DNA of 26,450 nucleotides from Ophiocordyceps camponoti-saundersi (nom. inval.). Taxonomy: Eukaryota > Ascomycota > Sordariomycetes > Hypocreales > Ophiocordycipitaceae. Below are positions 1 through 9,118 of this stretch, piece by piece; the stretch's first letter is position 1; the number at the start of each line of letters is the position of its first letter. The notes beneath the pieces were generated by a model that worked only from the letters and a program-made list of their open reading frames with translations, had not been told where the DNA came from and did not search any database. The position numbers and the translations under genes are program-made. Location of the stretch: contig PDHQ01000397.1 in assembly GCA_003339415.1 (NCBI GenBank), forward strand, positions 1-26,450, written 5' to 3'.

Positions 1-175
1 TATAGTTTTTTTACTATACTTTTTCTTACTTTATAATATTAATTTCTTCTTTAAAATTCGTAGTTTCTTATTTTCTTAGCTTTTATAAGCGTTATTTATT
101 ATTCTTAATTAGAAAAATTATATAAATCTATTTTTAGAAAAAATCATAAAAAATTATAAATAATTTTTTTAAAAA

Positions 176-302
176 AATCACTCATGATGTGATTTTTTTT
201 ACGTGATTTAAATCACGGATAAAAAAAATCACTTATAAGTAATTTAAATCACGGAAAAAAAAAATCACGAAAAATCACTCACATAATCACTTATAAGTGA
301 TT
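176..302. repeat. Cluster of AATCAC/GTGATT hexamers with palindromes
   Basis: Within about 130 bases the hexamer AATCAC or its complement GTGATT occurs about ten times, for example at 176, 189, 203, 211, 227, 247, 263, 273, 285 and 297. Two pairs form perfect palindromes: 16 bases at 202-217 (CGTGATTTAAATCACG) and 18 bases at 285-302 (AATCACTTATAAGTGATT). A near copy of the latter lies at 227-244. The spacers are mostly poly-A. The function is unknown. The cluster keeps CpA and TpG that are almost absent in the neighbouring RIP-like DNA. Confidence 0.6.
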
Positions 303-392
303 TTTTTCTAACCCTGCTCTTATTATAGCTATTAGCTAAGCTACTTAACTAAGGGCCTCCCTTATATAATAGTTCCCGAAAATATATACTAA

Positions 393-468
393 GGAGGTAC
401 CGGGAATCGAACCCGGCCCTATTAAGGGCTTAGCTATAAAAATAACCGCTCGACCGTTATCTAATATT
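393..468 (-). pseudogene. Decayed tRNA-like element (class II, Ser/Leu type)
   Basis: Read on the minus strand, 416-400 form a perfect T arm: a 5-bp CCGGG/CCCGG stem around a TTCGATT loop. It is followed by TACCTCC at 399-393 as the 3' acceptor strand. Upstream, 429-416 can fold as a variable arm (GCCCT/AGGGC), and 459-443 resembles a serine- or leucine-type D arm (GGTCGAGCGGTTA). The 5' acceptor strand near 468-462 matches poorly, with differences partly explained by C-to-T change. The interval between D arm and variable arm is about six bases too short for a normal anticodon arm. It is therefore a pseudogene or tRNA-derived repeat, not a working tRNA. Confidence 0.45.
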
Positions 469-875
469 TTCTAAGCTAAATAAACTAACCTATATACCTT
501 ACTGCTAATTAACCCTTAACTCCTTCCTTAATTATCGCGAGAAACCTTAATTATACCTTTTAGAAAGTAGGCACTATTTACCCGGTATAGAAGGCGGTAT
601 ACGTAGCACTTACGGGGGTATATTAGAGGGCTAAGATAAGAGTAAGTTAGGCGTATATTTTTATTATCCTTTAAGGCGTATAGTTATTATAGTAATAGCT
701 CCGTAACCTAGGAAACGGAATTCCTATTAGGAAAAAGGGCTATATCTAGGGTAATATATAGGATATAGGAATAAAGGCTTATTTATAAGGGTATCACGGT
801 ATAAGAGGCAGATACGGATAGTCTTTATTATATATATAAAGATAACGATAATTCCCTCCGTTTTGGGAGGGTAAG

Positions 876-1131
876 CACATTAATCAATGCAATTTGCACG
901 CCTCCTCCTTGTCTGACAGTACTGATAAACACGCCGCCCGTCGGCACTCGTGACCTCTAAGAGGTACATGCTGCGGTACCTTCGGCTGCAACGTCGGCCT
1001 GCATCAACTTTATCCTCTCTCTCTGTCTCTCTCTCTTTCTTCCTCCCTGTCTCTCCCTCCCCTCCCTTTACCCTGCTTCTCGATTGCCATCTCCGTCCTT
1101 ACCCTCCCCGAAAATACCATCCGAATACGAA
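876..1131 (+). promoter_or_regulatory. Upstream region and CT-rich leader of FAD synthetase gene
   Basis: Normal base composition returns here after the AT-rich edge. A pyrimidine-rich tract at about 1012-1080, mostly CT repeats, precedes the ATG at 1132; such tracts are common just upstream of fungal coding regions. No clear TATA box is seen. With at most about 250 bases between the RIP-like DNA and the start codon, the promoter must be compact. Confidence 0.4.
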
Positions 1132-2061
1132 ATGCCGCAGCCGCCGCCGATCGCGAATGGCGTCTCCAATCGCGAGCTTACTAGCTCCGACGACCCAGCG
1201 CTGCTACGGCGCCGCATCCTCGCCTTCGTCGACGAGGCGGACGACGTCAGTGATGAGCAAGTCATCATACGGGCCACCCGGAAAAGGGCCCGGCAGTCGC
1301 TAGCCATCATAGGCGAGGCTCTGCAGCGATATCGGTTGCGTTCCCGGCCATGAAAAGAAAAAAAAAGAGAGAAAGAAAATGGGGGCGGGTGAGGAGGCCC
1401 TGGTGGGAATCGGGGCTCGCTAACGAGACAAGACCAGAGGAGCTGTCGCTGTCATACAACGGTGGCAAGGACTGTCTAGTACTGCTGATACTCATCCTGG
1501 CCTGCCTGCCCCCCGCCGCCGCCGAACCGCTTCAGGCAATCTACATTGCGCCGCCAGATCCGTTCCCCGAGGTCGAGGAATTCGTCACCGTCTCGACCGC
1601 TCGATATAACCTCGACCTCGTCCGCTACGCCCTGCCGATGCGCGAAGGTCTCGAGGCCTACCGCGCTCATCGGCCGCCCGTCAAGGCAATCTTCATGGGA
1701 ACGCGCCGGACCGATCCGCACAGCGAGTTCCTAACGCCCTTTAGCCCGACCGACGGCGACTGGCCTCGCTTCATGCGCGTCAACCCTGTGCTTGATTGGG
1801 ATTATCCCGAGATATGGGCTGTGTGTTTCACTCATTGAGGAGAACAAAAAAGACCCCGCTTGGCGGCTGACGTGGCTGTAGTTCATCCGTCATCTCGAAA
1901 TTCCCTTTTGCACCCTTTACAACCGTGGCTTCACCTCCCTTGGCGGCATGGGCAACACTCGGCCGAACCCGGCGCTGGCTCTTGATAATGGCGAAAAGAC
2001 ATATAGACCTGCTTACGAGCTGGCGCATACTGATGAGGAGCGCCTCGGCCGCGACCGATGA
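1132..2061 (+). CDS. fad1: FAD synthetase (FMN adenylyltransferase)
   Basis: Predicted exons are 1132-1339, 1438-1820 and 1882-2061, giving 256 residues. The enzyme transfers AMP from ATP to FMN to make FAD, normally in the cytosol. It belongs to the PAPS-reductase-like family of yeast Fad1. The signature residues are clear: the nucleotide-binding SYNGGKDC loop at about 75-82, GTRRTDP at about 157-163, PVLDWDYPEIWA at 186-197, and GGMGNTRPNP at 218-227. Intron 2 (1821-1881) has GTGTGT...TAG ends with a CTGAC branch point, and joining it restores EIWA-FIRHLEIPF. Intron 1 (1340-1437) is inferred from phase and family continuity (LQELSLSYNGG); its acceptor and CTAAC at about 1420 are good, but its donor GTTCCC is poor. 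The ATG at 1132 is the first in frame. The product is slightly shorter than the roughly 300 residues usual for the family. Confidence 0.88.
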
Positions 2062-2540
2062 TGGTGAATGGGGTGTCAGGATAGAGAGCGTTGGCGTCGA
2101 CCATGATTTTTTTGCTTATTTTTTTTTCTAAATCGGGCAGGCTGAAGCATAGAACCAGACTAATAGACCGTCTGGAAGCTTATTCGGCACGTATCCGTAC
2201 ATGCATAAGTGAACCAACTCACCTGTCACTCTTTAACACCTACAATGGACGGGCGATAGATGGTCATGAAGAATACCTACTAGGTACGGATAGAGGCGCC
2301 GTTATCGGACGACAGCTCTTCCCGGTAATTTGCTTACGTAATTGATTTCCGGCATCTGCTGTGGATATTCCGCCCGTCCGATGCCTCGGCTTCACTCCCG
2401 GAGTCCCGAGCCTTGACATCTCGTCTTCCCCATTTTCCCTATCCTCCTTTCATTTGTCTCCTCGGCATGCGATCCAGAACTCGCCGACTCTGTACTCTTT
2501 CGTCTTGAAATCGAGCGATGACGCAACAGAAATTACAACC
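2062..2540. other. Intergenic region between fad1 and pex2
   Basis: About 480 bases between two tandem plus-strand genes. It must hold the 3' end of the FAD synthetase transcript and the promoter and leader of pex2. The frame of pex2 stays open upstream to about 2361, but only from a GTG and without family-like sequence, so I treat it as leader. No RNA gene or repeat was seen. Confidence 0.5.
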
Positions 2541-3779
2541 ATGACCGACTCCAGCTTCGTCCTCGCCCAGCAGCGAGTGGCAGCGCGGCACCGCGCGCGC
2601 CAAGCCCACCTGGCCGCCGCCGACAAGGCCCGGTACCGGCTGCTGCCCTTTTCTCTGGAGGCGGCGTCATCGCGAATCGGCACACGGCCGGCGTTTCGCG
2701 TCTCGCAGGTCGACGCCGAACTTCTCGACGACGAGCTGGTGGAGCTCCTCCGAGCGCAGGTCGGCGACGCCCTGCGATACTTTGCCGACGGCCACTTGCA
2801 GGACGACTGGTCGGCCGAGGTGTCGCTGGCCCTGCGCGCCCTGCTCTTCAAGCTGACGGTGTGGGACCACGATGCGACGTACGGCGCGGCGCTGCAGAAC
2901 CTACGGTTCACGGACGCGAGGCGGGACGGCCCCGTGCTCGTTCCGCCGTCGAGGCTGCAAAAGTCACTCTACGGCCTCGTCACCGTCGTCGGCAGGTATG
3001 CGTGGTCGAAATGGGAGGACTGGCTTCTGGATGAAGACGAGCCCAGATCTTTCCTCTCGCGCTGGACTTGGAGGCTGTCGACGGCGCACTCGGCCGCGGC
3101 GCTCGTTTCCTTCCTGGTATTCCTCCTGCACGGTCGTTACCGTACGCTACTGGATAGGTTGCTGCGGATGCGTCTCGCGCCGCCGACGAGCCAGGTCAGC
3201 CGCGAGGTGTCGTTTGAGTACCTCAACCGGCAGCTAGTCTGGCACGCCTTTACGGAATTCCTACTCTTCGTGCTGCCGCTCGTGGGGATCAACCGCTGGC
3301 GGCGCTGGCTCGGCCGCACGTGGCGGAGGACCAAAGACATGATACGGACGGACGACGGGGAAGACGACGCCTCCCGCGGAGAGCTGGCATTCCTCCCGGA
3401 GAGGACGTGCGCCATTTGCTACCAGGATCAAAACGAGGACCCGACGACGGCGATGATGATGGCGGCGCCCAGCGGCGTGGTGGGCTCTGCGCAGACGGAC
3501 GTGACGAACCCGTACGAGACGGTTCCCTGCGGCTGCGTCTACTGCTTCGTCTGTCTGGCCACTCGGCTCGAGCGGGAGGAGGGCGAAGGCTGGACCTGTC
3601 TGCGCTGCGGCGAGCACGTGGCAGAGTGCAGGCCGTGGAGCGGGGACGTGTTGGTGCGCAAGGCGAGCTTGGCGACGAAGACGGTGGCCTTTTCGAATGA
3701 TGTGATAGAGGAGGAGGGGGAGGGGGAGGGGGAGGAGGAGAAGGAGGAGGAGCAGAAGAGGCGGGATGGAGGCGAATGA
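2541..3779 (+). CDS. pex2: Peroxin-2, RING-type E3 ligase component of the peroxisomal import machinery
   Basis: Single-exon gene of 412 residues. PEX2 works with PEX10 and PEX12 in the peroxisomal membrane complex that ubiquitinates the import receptor PEX5 for recycling. The N-terminal half carries the Pex2/Pex12 domain (RVSQVDAELLDDELVELL, then WSAEVSLALRALLFKLTVWD and YGAALQNL). It is followed by hydrophobic segments near AALVSFLVFLLHG and FTEFLLFVLPLVG. The C-terminal RING has ligands C290, C293, C330, C332, C335, C338, C353 and C356, so the usual histidine is a cysteine, as I recall for fungal PEX2. A 36-residue loop separates the second and third ligands. The tail after about 390 is a Glu/Gly run encoded by a GAGGGG/GAGGAG repeat. 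The ATG at 2541 starts the recognisable protein; the open frame upstream lacks an ATG. Confidence 0.93.
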   Translation: MTDSSFVLAQQRVAARHRARQAHLAAADKARYRLLPFSLEAASSRIGTRPAFRVSQVDAELLDDELVELLRAQVGDALRYFADGHLQDDWSAEVSLALRALLFKLTVWDHDATYGAALQNLRFTDARRDGPVLVPPSRLQKSLYGLVTVVGRYAWSKWEDWLLDEDEPRSFLSRWTWRLSTAHSAAALVSFLVFLLHGRYRTLLDRLLRMRLAPPTSQVSREVSFEYLNRQLVWHAFTEFLLFVLPLVGINRWRRWLGRTWRRTKDMIRTDDGEDDASRGELAFLPERTCAICYQDQNEDPTTAMMMAAPSGVVGSAQTDVTNPYETVPCGCVYCFVCLATRLEREEGEGWTCLRCGEHVAECRPWSGDVLVRKASLATKTVAFSNDVIEEEGEGEGEEEKEEEQKRRDGGE

Positions 3780-4362
3780 GAGAGAAAAATCTGTTGTATC
3801 TGTAAGATCCTACCTACCTATTCTATATGCACTACATGTCGGTATATGTGCATGCATGTACGTGCATAGGAGGTTGGATTTTCATGCTCTTGAGAAGCAT
3901 CAATGCCTTAATGACCAGATCCAAGGCATTAAACGATAAGATAAGATGAGGCTCCACTGAGGAATGTGCTTGACGTCTTGTAGTGCTCTCTTTTTAAGTG
4001 CCACTAGCACTTAGTACTACTGGCATATCGAGGTCGGTCAGGGGCTACCATTATTCCTCCCCCAGTTTCCCCCCGGACGACGAACATAAACAACAACAAA
4101 AACAAGACGCACTGCATGGGAAAAAGGGTCACGATTCGACGATAAGAGATACGGATAAATAGCCCATTCTGAAGCACATATTAAAGAAGGAGATAGTGAA
4201 AGGAGGGAAAGGAAGAGGAAGGAGGAAATAAGGGGGGGGGGCGCGCGCGCGGCGATTCGGCCGGGCCTTGACAAAAGACCACTTCTCACTTTTTGTGTGA
4301 GAGAGAGACAGAGAGAGACAGACAGAGGGACGCAGGCAGAGAGATAGAGAGCCAGGCACGAC
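3780..4362. other. Intergenic region with purine-rich leader
   Basis: This holds the pex2 3' region and the upstream region of the next gene. A CCTACCTACCTA tetranucleotide run lies near 3811. A purine-rich stretch at about 4185-4350 includes a 9-G run near 4232, a short GC alternation (GCGCGCGCGC) and GAGAGACA repeats just before the ATG. No RNA gene was recognised. Confidence 0.45.
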
Positions 4363-6235
4363 ATGTCCTTCTTTCAGTTCACGCAAGGCACCGAATCGCG
4401 GACACGACCCAGCGACTCTTCGCCGCTGTTGGGCCGCTACAGGGCCGTGCCTCCGCCTCGGGGCAGCGACCCGTTGTCGGCGGGCGAAGGGCGCGGCAGC
4501 GTGCATATCGGGTACGGCGCGCTGATAGCGGCGGCAGCGGCAGCAGCAGCAGACGGCGACGGCGACGGCGACGACGATGACAACGAAGAGAGGCGCAACC
4601 GTAGCTGGTTCCGCGACTTGTGGGTTGCGCCTCGGCAGTCTGCTGTCAAGCGGGCGGTGGATCGGTGGTGGAGGTTATACGGTCTGGTGGTTATCTTGCC
4701 TGCGGTGCTGGTACGTTTCTCTGTTCCCTTGACTTGCTGTGCATTCTCCTCTTCCCCGGGAAAGCAACTGATGTTGATCATCTTTCCCCCCCCCTTGTTA
4801 AGTCTTGTCACAGGTCGTCGGCTGGTGCGCCATACCCTTGCCTCAATATCCGCTGCACGGCACGGAGCCGGAGCCGCCAGACAAGAGCCCGGGCCACGGA
4901 GCGGCACGGGTACGGCTCAACTTTTGGTTCTTCCTCTTCGTCTACTACGGCTTCTACAGCTTGACGGCGCTGGTGTGGATCACAAAGGTGTTTAACCTGT
5001 ATAGCCTCAACTGGTGGCCTCGGTCGTTGGGCTTCCCCCTGACGCTGTCGCTCATCGGCGCCCTTTCGCTGGCGGTGCCGATACCCGTTTACTTTGGGCG
5101 CGAGACGCGCTTCTTGACGGAGCATAACACGGCGTGGATCGCGTGGACGTTTGTCGTCATGGCCTTGCCCGTCGCCATGGCCTTGGCTATCCTCATGACC
5201 AACGAGAGGCACGTGGGCGTCCGTCGTCGTTCGCTTTCGGAGACGCAGCGCATCTTCACCTCTTCCTGGTGGAGCAGCGAACCGGATCAGCGTCGTCGTC
5301 GCGATGACGGCGCGGCCGTGGCGGCTTTGACGGCCGCCGTCGTTTCTTCGGCGCCCAACATCACGGCGTCGGCGTCGGCGGCACGGGGCGTCGGGAGGAG
5401 GGCCGTCGTCGGATGGCAACCCGCCAGCTTCGTGCGCTTCCTCTGGCTCTGCGTCGCGCTCTTCATCGGCCTCCTGGCCTACGTCCTCGGCGAGGCCTAC
5501 GCCGAGATCTACCTCCGGACCCTGCCCCACAACAGCTTGGAGACGGTCGTCTACGTCTACGGCTGGGTGGCGACGGTCCACCTGCTGGACGCGCTCACCG
5601 GTTGGACGCTGGGGATCCGCGAGGGGGAGCGCGTCGGGAGCTACCCCCTCAGCTGGGTCTTCAAGCTCTACTTCACGCTGACGTACCAGACGTACGTGCG
5701 GGCCCTCTACGCCCGGCTCCGGTCCCCGTCGCAGTTCATGGTGCTGCAGCTCCTCTCGTCGACGAGCCTGGTTGTGCTGACGCCCCTGTCGATGACGCGC
5801 CTCTGCCACCGGCTCCTGGTGCTGACGGGGCTCAACGGCCAGAGCTACGGCTCCTACCAAAAGGTGCAGGCCCGCAACGTCTTCATCCGCTTCCTGGCCG
5901 AGAACGGGTCCATGGCCGCCTTCCTCGGCAGCGTCGCCGTCCTCCACTACGGCTCCAACCGGCACGTCTACCCTTACTTCGCCCTCGACGACGCAGACGG
6001 GCCTTACGACCTCGACCTCACCCTCTGGGCCTCCTCCGTCACCTGGATCTGCGAGCTCGTCGCCTCGGTCGCCGTCCGGGCCCTCATCCGGCTCTGCTTC
6101 CGGGTTGACGTCGCGCTCGAGGGAAGGCAGGATCTTGTCGTCTGGCCCGAGCTGTTGCCGACTTGTGTTACGGTTACGCTGCATGTGTTGCAGAACATGA
6201 TGTTTTCTATAATTCGGCTGCAGTTTTACGAGTGA
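4363..6235 (+). CDS. Multi-pass membrane protein of unknown function
   Basis: Exons 4363-4710 and 4814-6235 encode 589 residues. The intron (4711-4813) begins GTACGT and ends CACAG in phase 0, joining LPAVL to VVGWCAIPLPQYP. The first 100 residues are hydrophilic and low in complexity, with an alanine run and a DG/D-rich repeat from GACGGC units. About nine or ten hydrophobic segments follow, at roughly 103-122, 151-173, 187-210, 222-246, 322-346 and 360-382, with several more toward the C terminus, which ends IIRLQFYE. A Ser/Arg/Ala-rich loop at about 250-318 lies between the fourth and fifth. I recognise no catalytic or transporter motif and give no function; the length, codon use and clean splice support a real gene. 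Confidence 0.8.
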
Positions 6236-7600
6236 TTTATTTTTTTTTCTCTCTCTCTCTTCCCCCTTTCCTGTCTTCTTTTAATGCATCCCCTTGTTCT
6301 TTCCCGATCCTCTCTCTTTTCTCCCTTTGTGCCGCTCCTTTTGCTCCTTGGAGTTGCACATGTGTGTGTGTGTGTGTGCACATGTGTACATATGGCTTGC
6401 GGAATGGGGCTTCCGACGATACCCTCCCTTCTTGTCACCTGGGGCCCTCTCTTTGAGCGTGTTTGTTCTTTTTCGAGGGCGGAAGCTGCACCATGGTCTT
6501 ACGCGGTTCGGGGATCATTGTCTTTGCAGGATGGTTTTTCTTTCCTTTCCGGGTGAGACTGTTGTTTTCTTCACCTTGTTCTTCTTCTTCTGCATACTCG
6601 TACATAGAATACACACATACACGTGTAGATGCCTAGATAATACATACGCCACCTTTTACATACATCATACCCCTGGATTGACGGAGGAGGCGGGCCGGAG
6701 CCGGCTTAGACGGGCGTGGCGGAGGAGGAGGAGGTAAAGGAGACTGTCTTTGATCTCTAGGTGTGAATGCAGACGTAATTCATCTCTTGTACGGACGTGC
6801 GTTGTGTGACGTGTACGTCTGTAGAGAAGAGGCGGTGATGCAAGCCTCATTCTTCGGAACCGTCGTCCGGGACCGTGAACCGGGGGGGGGAAGGGGAAGG
6901 GGCCGGGACTGATATCCGAAGGCAGGATGGTAAAGGGAAGACAAAAGCTTCACCGCATCCTCCATCGTTCGAATCTTTCTAGAACGTAACTATAGATTAA
7001 ATAAATAAATAACATTATCCGTACACCGCGGATTTAAAGAAAGAAGAATAAAAAAAACCGTCTATTATTTTTTTCTAAAAAAAAACATTTTTCTTTATCG
7101 ATTAAAATCCCATCTTTCTCGCCTAAGAAAGAAATACAACGCGGATAAGATATGACTATTATTCTAAACGGAGAAGTCAACGCCGCTTATAAATTCACAA
7201 AGTCAGAAAACAGTTCTACTCCGTACCGTCAGAGCAAAGCGTCACAACTTCCCTACCATCTCCAATCTACACCGGCAGGCAACGCACCCCAATCGCATCA
7301 TCTCTCTTTCCCCTTCTCCCGACTGTACCTACTCTCTGACTCTTTCCCAATACGCTATCCGAGCCGCCCTCCCTCCTTCCTTCCTTCCCCGGCCTTTCCC
7401 CCCTCCTCCCCCGCTCCTTCCCCTCCTTCCGACTTTTTTCTTTTCCTTTTTATCTGTTTTATCGTGCCGTATCTAATCGTACATCTATTATCTTTTTTTC
7501 TTCCCCCCTCCTTCTTCCTTCTCATCCTTATCTCTTCAGCCATTTGATTTTTTTTTCTTTCCTTGTTCAATATCGGGTGCTTCTTTTCCAGGCATCACCT
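6236..7600. other. Intergenic region with microsatellites and an AT-rich patch
   Basis: About 1.4 kb without a credible gene. It holds a (TG)9 run at 6361-6378, CACATG/CATGTG alternations around it, an 8-9-G run near 6882, an AT-rich patch at about 6975-7195 and a long pyrimidine-rich stretch at about 7360-7560. The AT-rich patch is milder than the left edge of the window and does not show a convincing RIP pattern. Confidence 0.45.
6361..6378. repeat. (TG)9 microsatellite
   Basis: Nine uninterrupted TG units in the spacer after the membrane-protein gene, flanked by TTGCACATG and CACATGTG sequence. Confidence 0.9.
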
Positions 7601-7739
7601 TATCAATCCTTTATATAACCCCCTTCTCTTTCGATTCTCCATCCTTTTTTCTCCTCCCTTGTTCCTTCGACGTTGGAAAAAAAAAAACCTTCTTCTCTTC
7701 TTATAAAACCCGGGAAGGGGGGATATAAAGAGAATTACG

Positions 7740-7771
<32 letters not shown>

Positions 7772-7827
7772 AAGAAAGAGAGAGGGATAGAAAAAGGGAG
7801 GGAAAAGAAAGAGAGAGGCTTCTCACA
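7601..7827 (+). promoter_or_regulatory. apt1 core promoter and GA-rich leader
   Basis: TATA-like sequences occur at 7612-7618 (TATATAA), 7702-7708 (TATAAAA) and about 7723 (ATATAAA), some 100 to 215 bases before the ATG at 7828. The last 90 bases of the leader, about 7739-7820, are almost pure purine with GA and GAAA repeats. TATAAAA at 7702 is the best placed candidate, but no start site can be fixed from sequence alone. Confidence 0.4.
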
Positions 7828-8549
7828 ATGAGCGAATCGTCACCCAAAGCCGAAGACGATGCCACCACGAGACGAAACCCCTCCTCCGCCCCCCCCCCCC
7901 CCCCCCAACTCGCCAGTGCAAAGGTGAAGCTCCGAAGCTCGCTACGAACCTACGCCGACTTCCCCGTCTCCGGCGTCGAATTCTGCGACATCATGCCACT
8001 GTTCGCCTCGCCCGACCTTCACGCCCTGCTCGTCGACGCCCTGGCCTGGGAGATAGACCAGAGGTTTTCGAGGCCGAGGCCGGACGTGCTGGTCGGTCTT
8101 GACGCGAGGGGTTTCCTGTTCGGTCCTGGCCTTGCCTTGCGTCTCGGCGTGGGCTTCGCTGCCGTCAGGAAGGAGGGGAAGTTGCCCGGTCCTTGTGTCT
8201 CGGCTCGTTACGTTAAGGAATATGGAGGCGATACTTTCCAGATGCAGCGTGATGCTGTTCGTGAGGGTCAGAATGTTCTCGTCGTCGATGATATCATCGC
8301 TACCGGTACGCTCTCCCCCCCCTCTTTCCTTCTTTTCGCCGTGAGATTTCCCATCCCCAATTCTTACCTGACCGTTAATCGCTTCTTCTACCACTTGCAG
8401 GTGGCTCAGCGAAAGCAGCCGCGGACCTCGTCACGCAACTCAAGGGCAACGTTCTGGGCTACCTCTTCATCCTCGAGATCGCCGGACTCAATGGCCGCCA
8501 GAAGCTCGAGGGCGCGAAGACGGCAATCCTGCTCGATGACGCCGCTTGA
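7828..8549 (+). CDS. apt1: Adenine phosphoribosyltransferase
   Basis: Exons 7828-8305 and 8401-8549 encode 208 residues. The enzyme makes AMP and pyrophosphate from adenine and PRPP in purine salvage, in the cytosol. LRSSLRTYADFPVSGVEFCDI and DVLVGLDARGFLFGPGLALR are typical of APRT. The PRPP-binding loop VVDDIIATGG (about 152-161) is split by the intron: exon 1 ends ACC-G and exon 2 starts GT-GGC, rebuilding TGGSAKAA. The intron has GTACGC and TGCAG ends. The C terminus (LGYLFILEIAGLNGR, then KTAILLDDAA) matches the family. Compared with the usual length of about 180 residues there is an N-terminal extension of about 30, containing five prolines encoded by an 18-C run at 7889-7906. Confidence 0.94.
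7889..7906 (+). repeat. 18-base poly-C run inside apt1
   Basis: Eighteen consecutive C bases lie in frame in the first exon and encode most of a proline run. Homopolymers of this length slip easily in replication and sequencing, so the true length should be treated as uncertain. Confidence 0.85.
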
Positions 8550-9118
8550 CGCAAGCCTCTTTTTCTTCCTCACCTTAACGTCACTCTCACCCGACTCTGA
8601 TGTTTCACAACGCTACAATCTTCCCCTTCTATCTCTCTCCCACACTGATAACTAAAAAGCCAACAAGATTGGCGCCGTTAGAATCTGCTTCGGAACCAAT
8701 GATTGTTGAACCGTCATGGACAAAAACACAAAAATCAGCTATAGACTTCTTTCCCCTTTTTTTTCTTCTTCTTGCTCTTATTCTCATCTCTTTTCGTTTC
8801 TTACCATGACTCCGGGTTAATGTGTGCAGGTGCGGCGAGGACGAAACAGAAAAGAAACATGGTGCGGCCTGAAGCTGTCGCGTGAACAAAAGTAACATGA
8901 TGTCAGTTATATATCATCTATAGACGATCTCAATGGTAAACAACAAAACTTGTGCCCGGTATCGTCATGACGCCTCAAACACGTGCCAGATAGAGATGAA
9001 AAAGCCCCTGCTTCCGAACCAAAAGACCAAAACCAGAACCTACCAAGGGAAAAAAAAAAGAAACAAAACCTATACTTCGCCTGTCCGAGCTTTCCTAAAA
9101 ACTGTACATGTATCAAAC
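8550..9118. other. Convergent 3' spacer between apt1 and the EDEM gene
   Basis: About 570 bases between the stop codons of two genes facing each other. It should hold both polyadenylation regions. Sequence is moderately AT-rich with T-rich runs near 8750-8800 and A-rich runs near 9045-9065. No RNA gene or further coding sequence was recognised. Confidence 0.5.

Larger units (their letters stand above)
1..875. repeat. AT-rich, RIP-like region
   Basis: This stretch is strongly AT-rich with no credible open reading frame. In 361-840 I count only four CpA and one TpG dinucleotides, while TpA is abundant. That is the direct signature of RIP, the C-to-T mutation of duplicated DNA known in filamentous ascomycetes. 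Ordinary composition returns within a few tens of bases around 850-890, only about 260 bases before the first gene. I infer a dead repeat or transposon remnant, but no terminal repeats or coding remnant allow a family to be named. Confidence 0.7.

Noticed and set aside
4808..6184. 458-codon open frame on the minus strand
   Set aside because: It lies antisense to the membrane-protein exon; its Arg/Asp/Gly/Glu-rich composition is the usual shadow of GC-rich codons and shows no family features.
6975..7195. Second RIP-like AT-rich patch
   Set aside because: CpA and TpG are only slightly low here, unlike the near absence at 361-840, so composition alone explains it.
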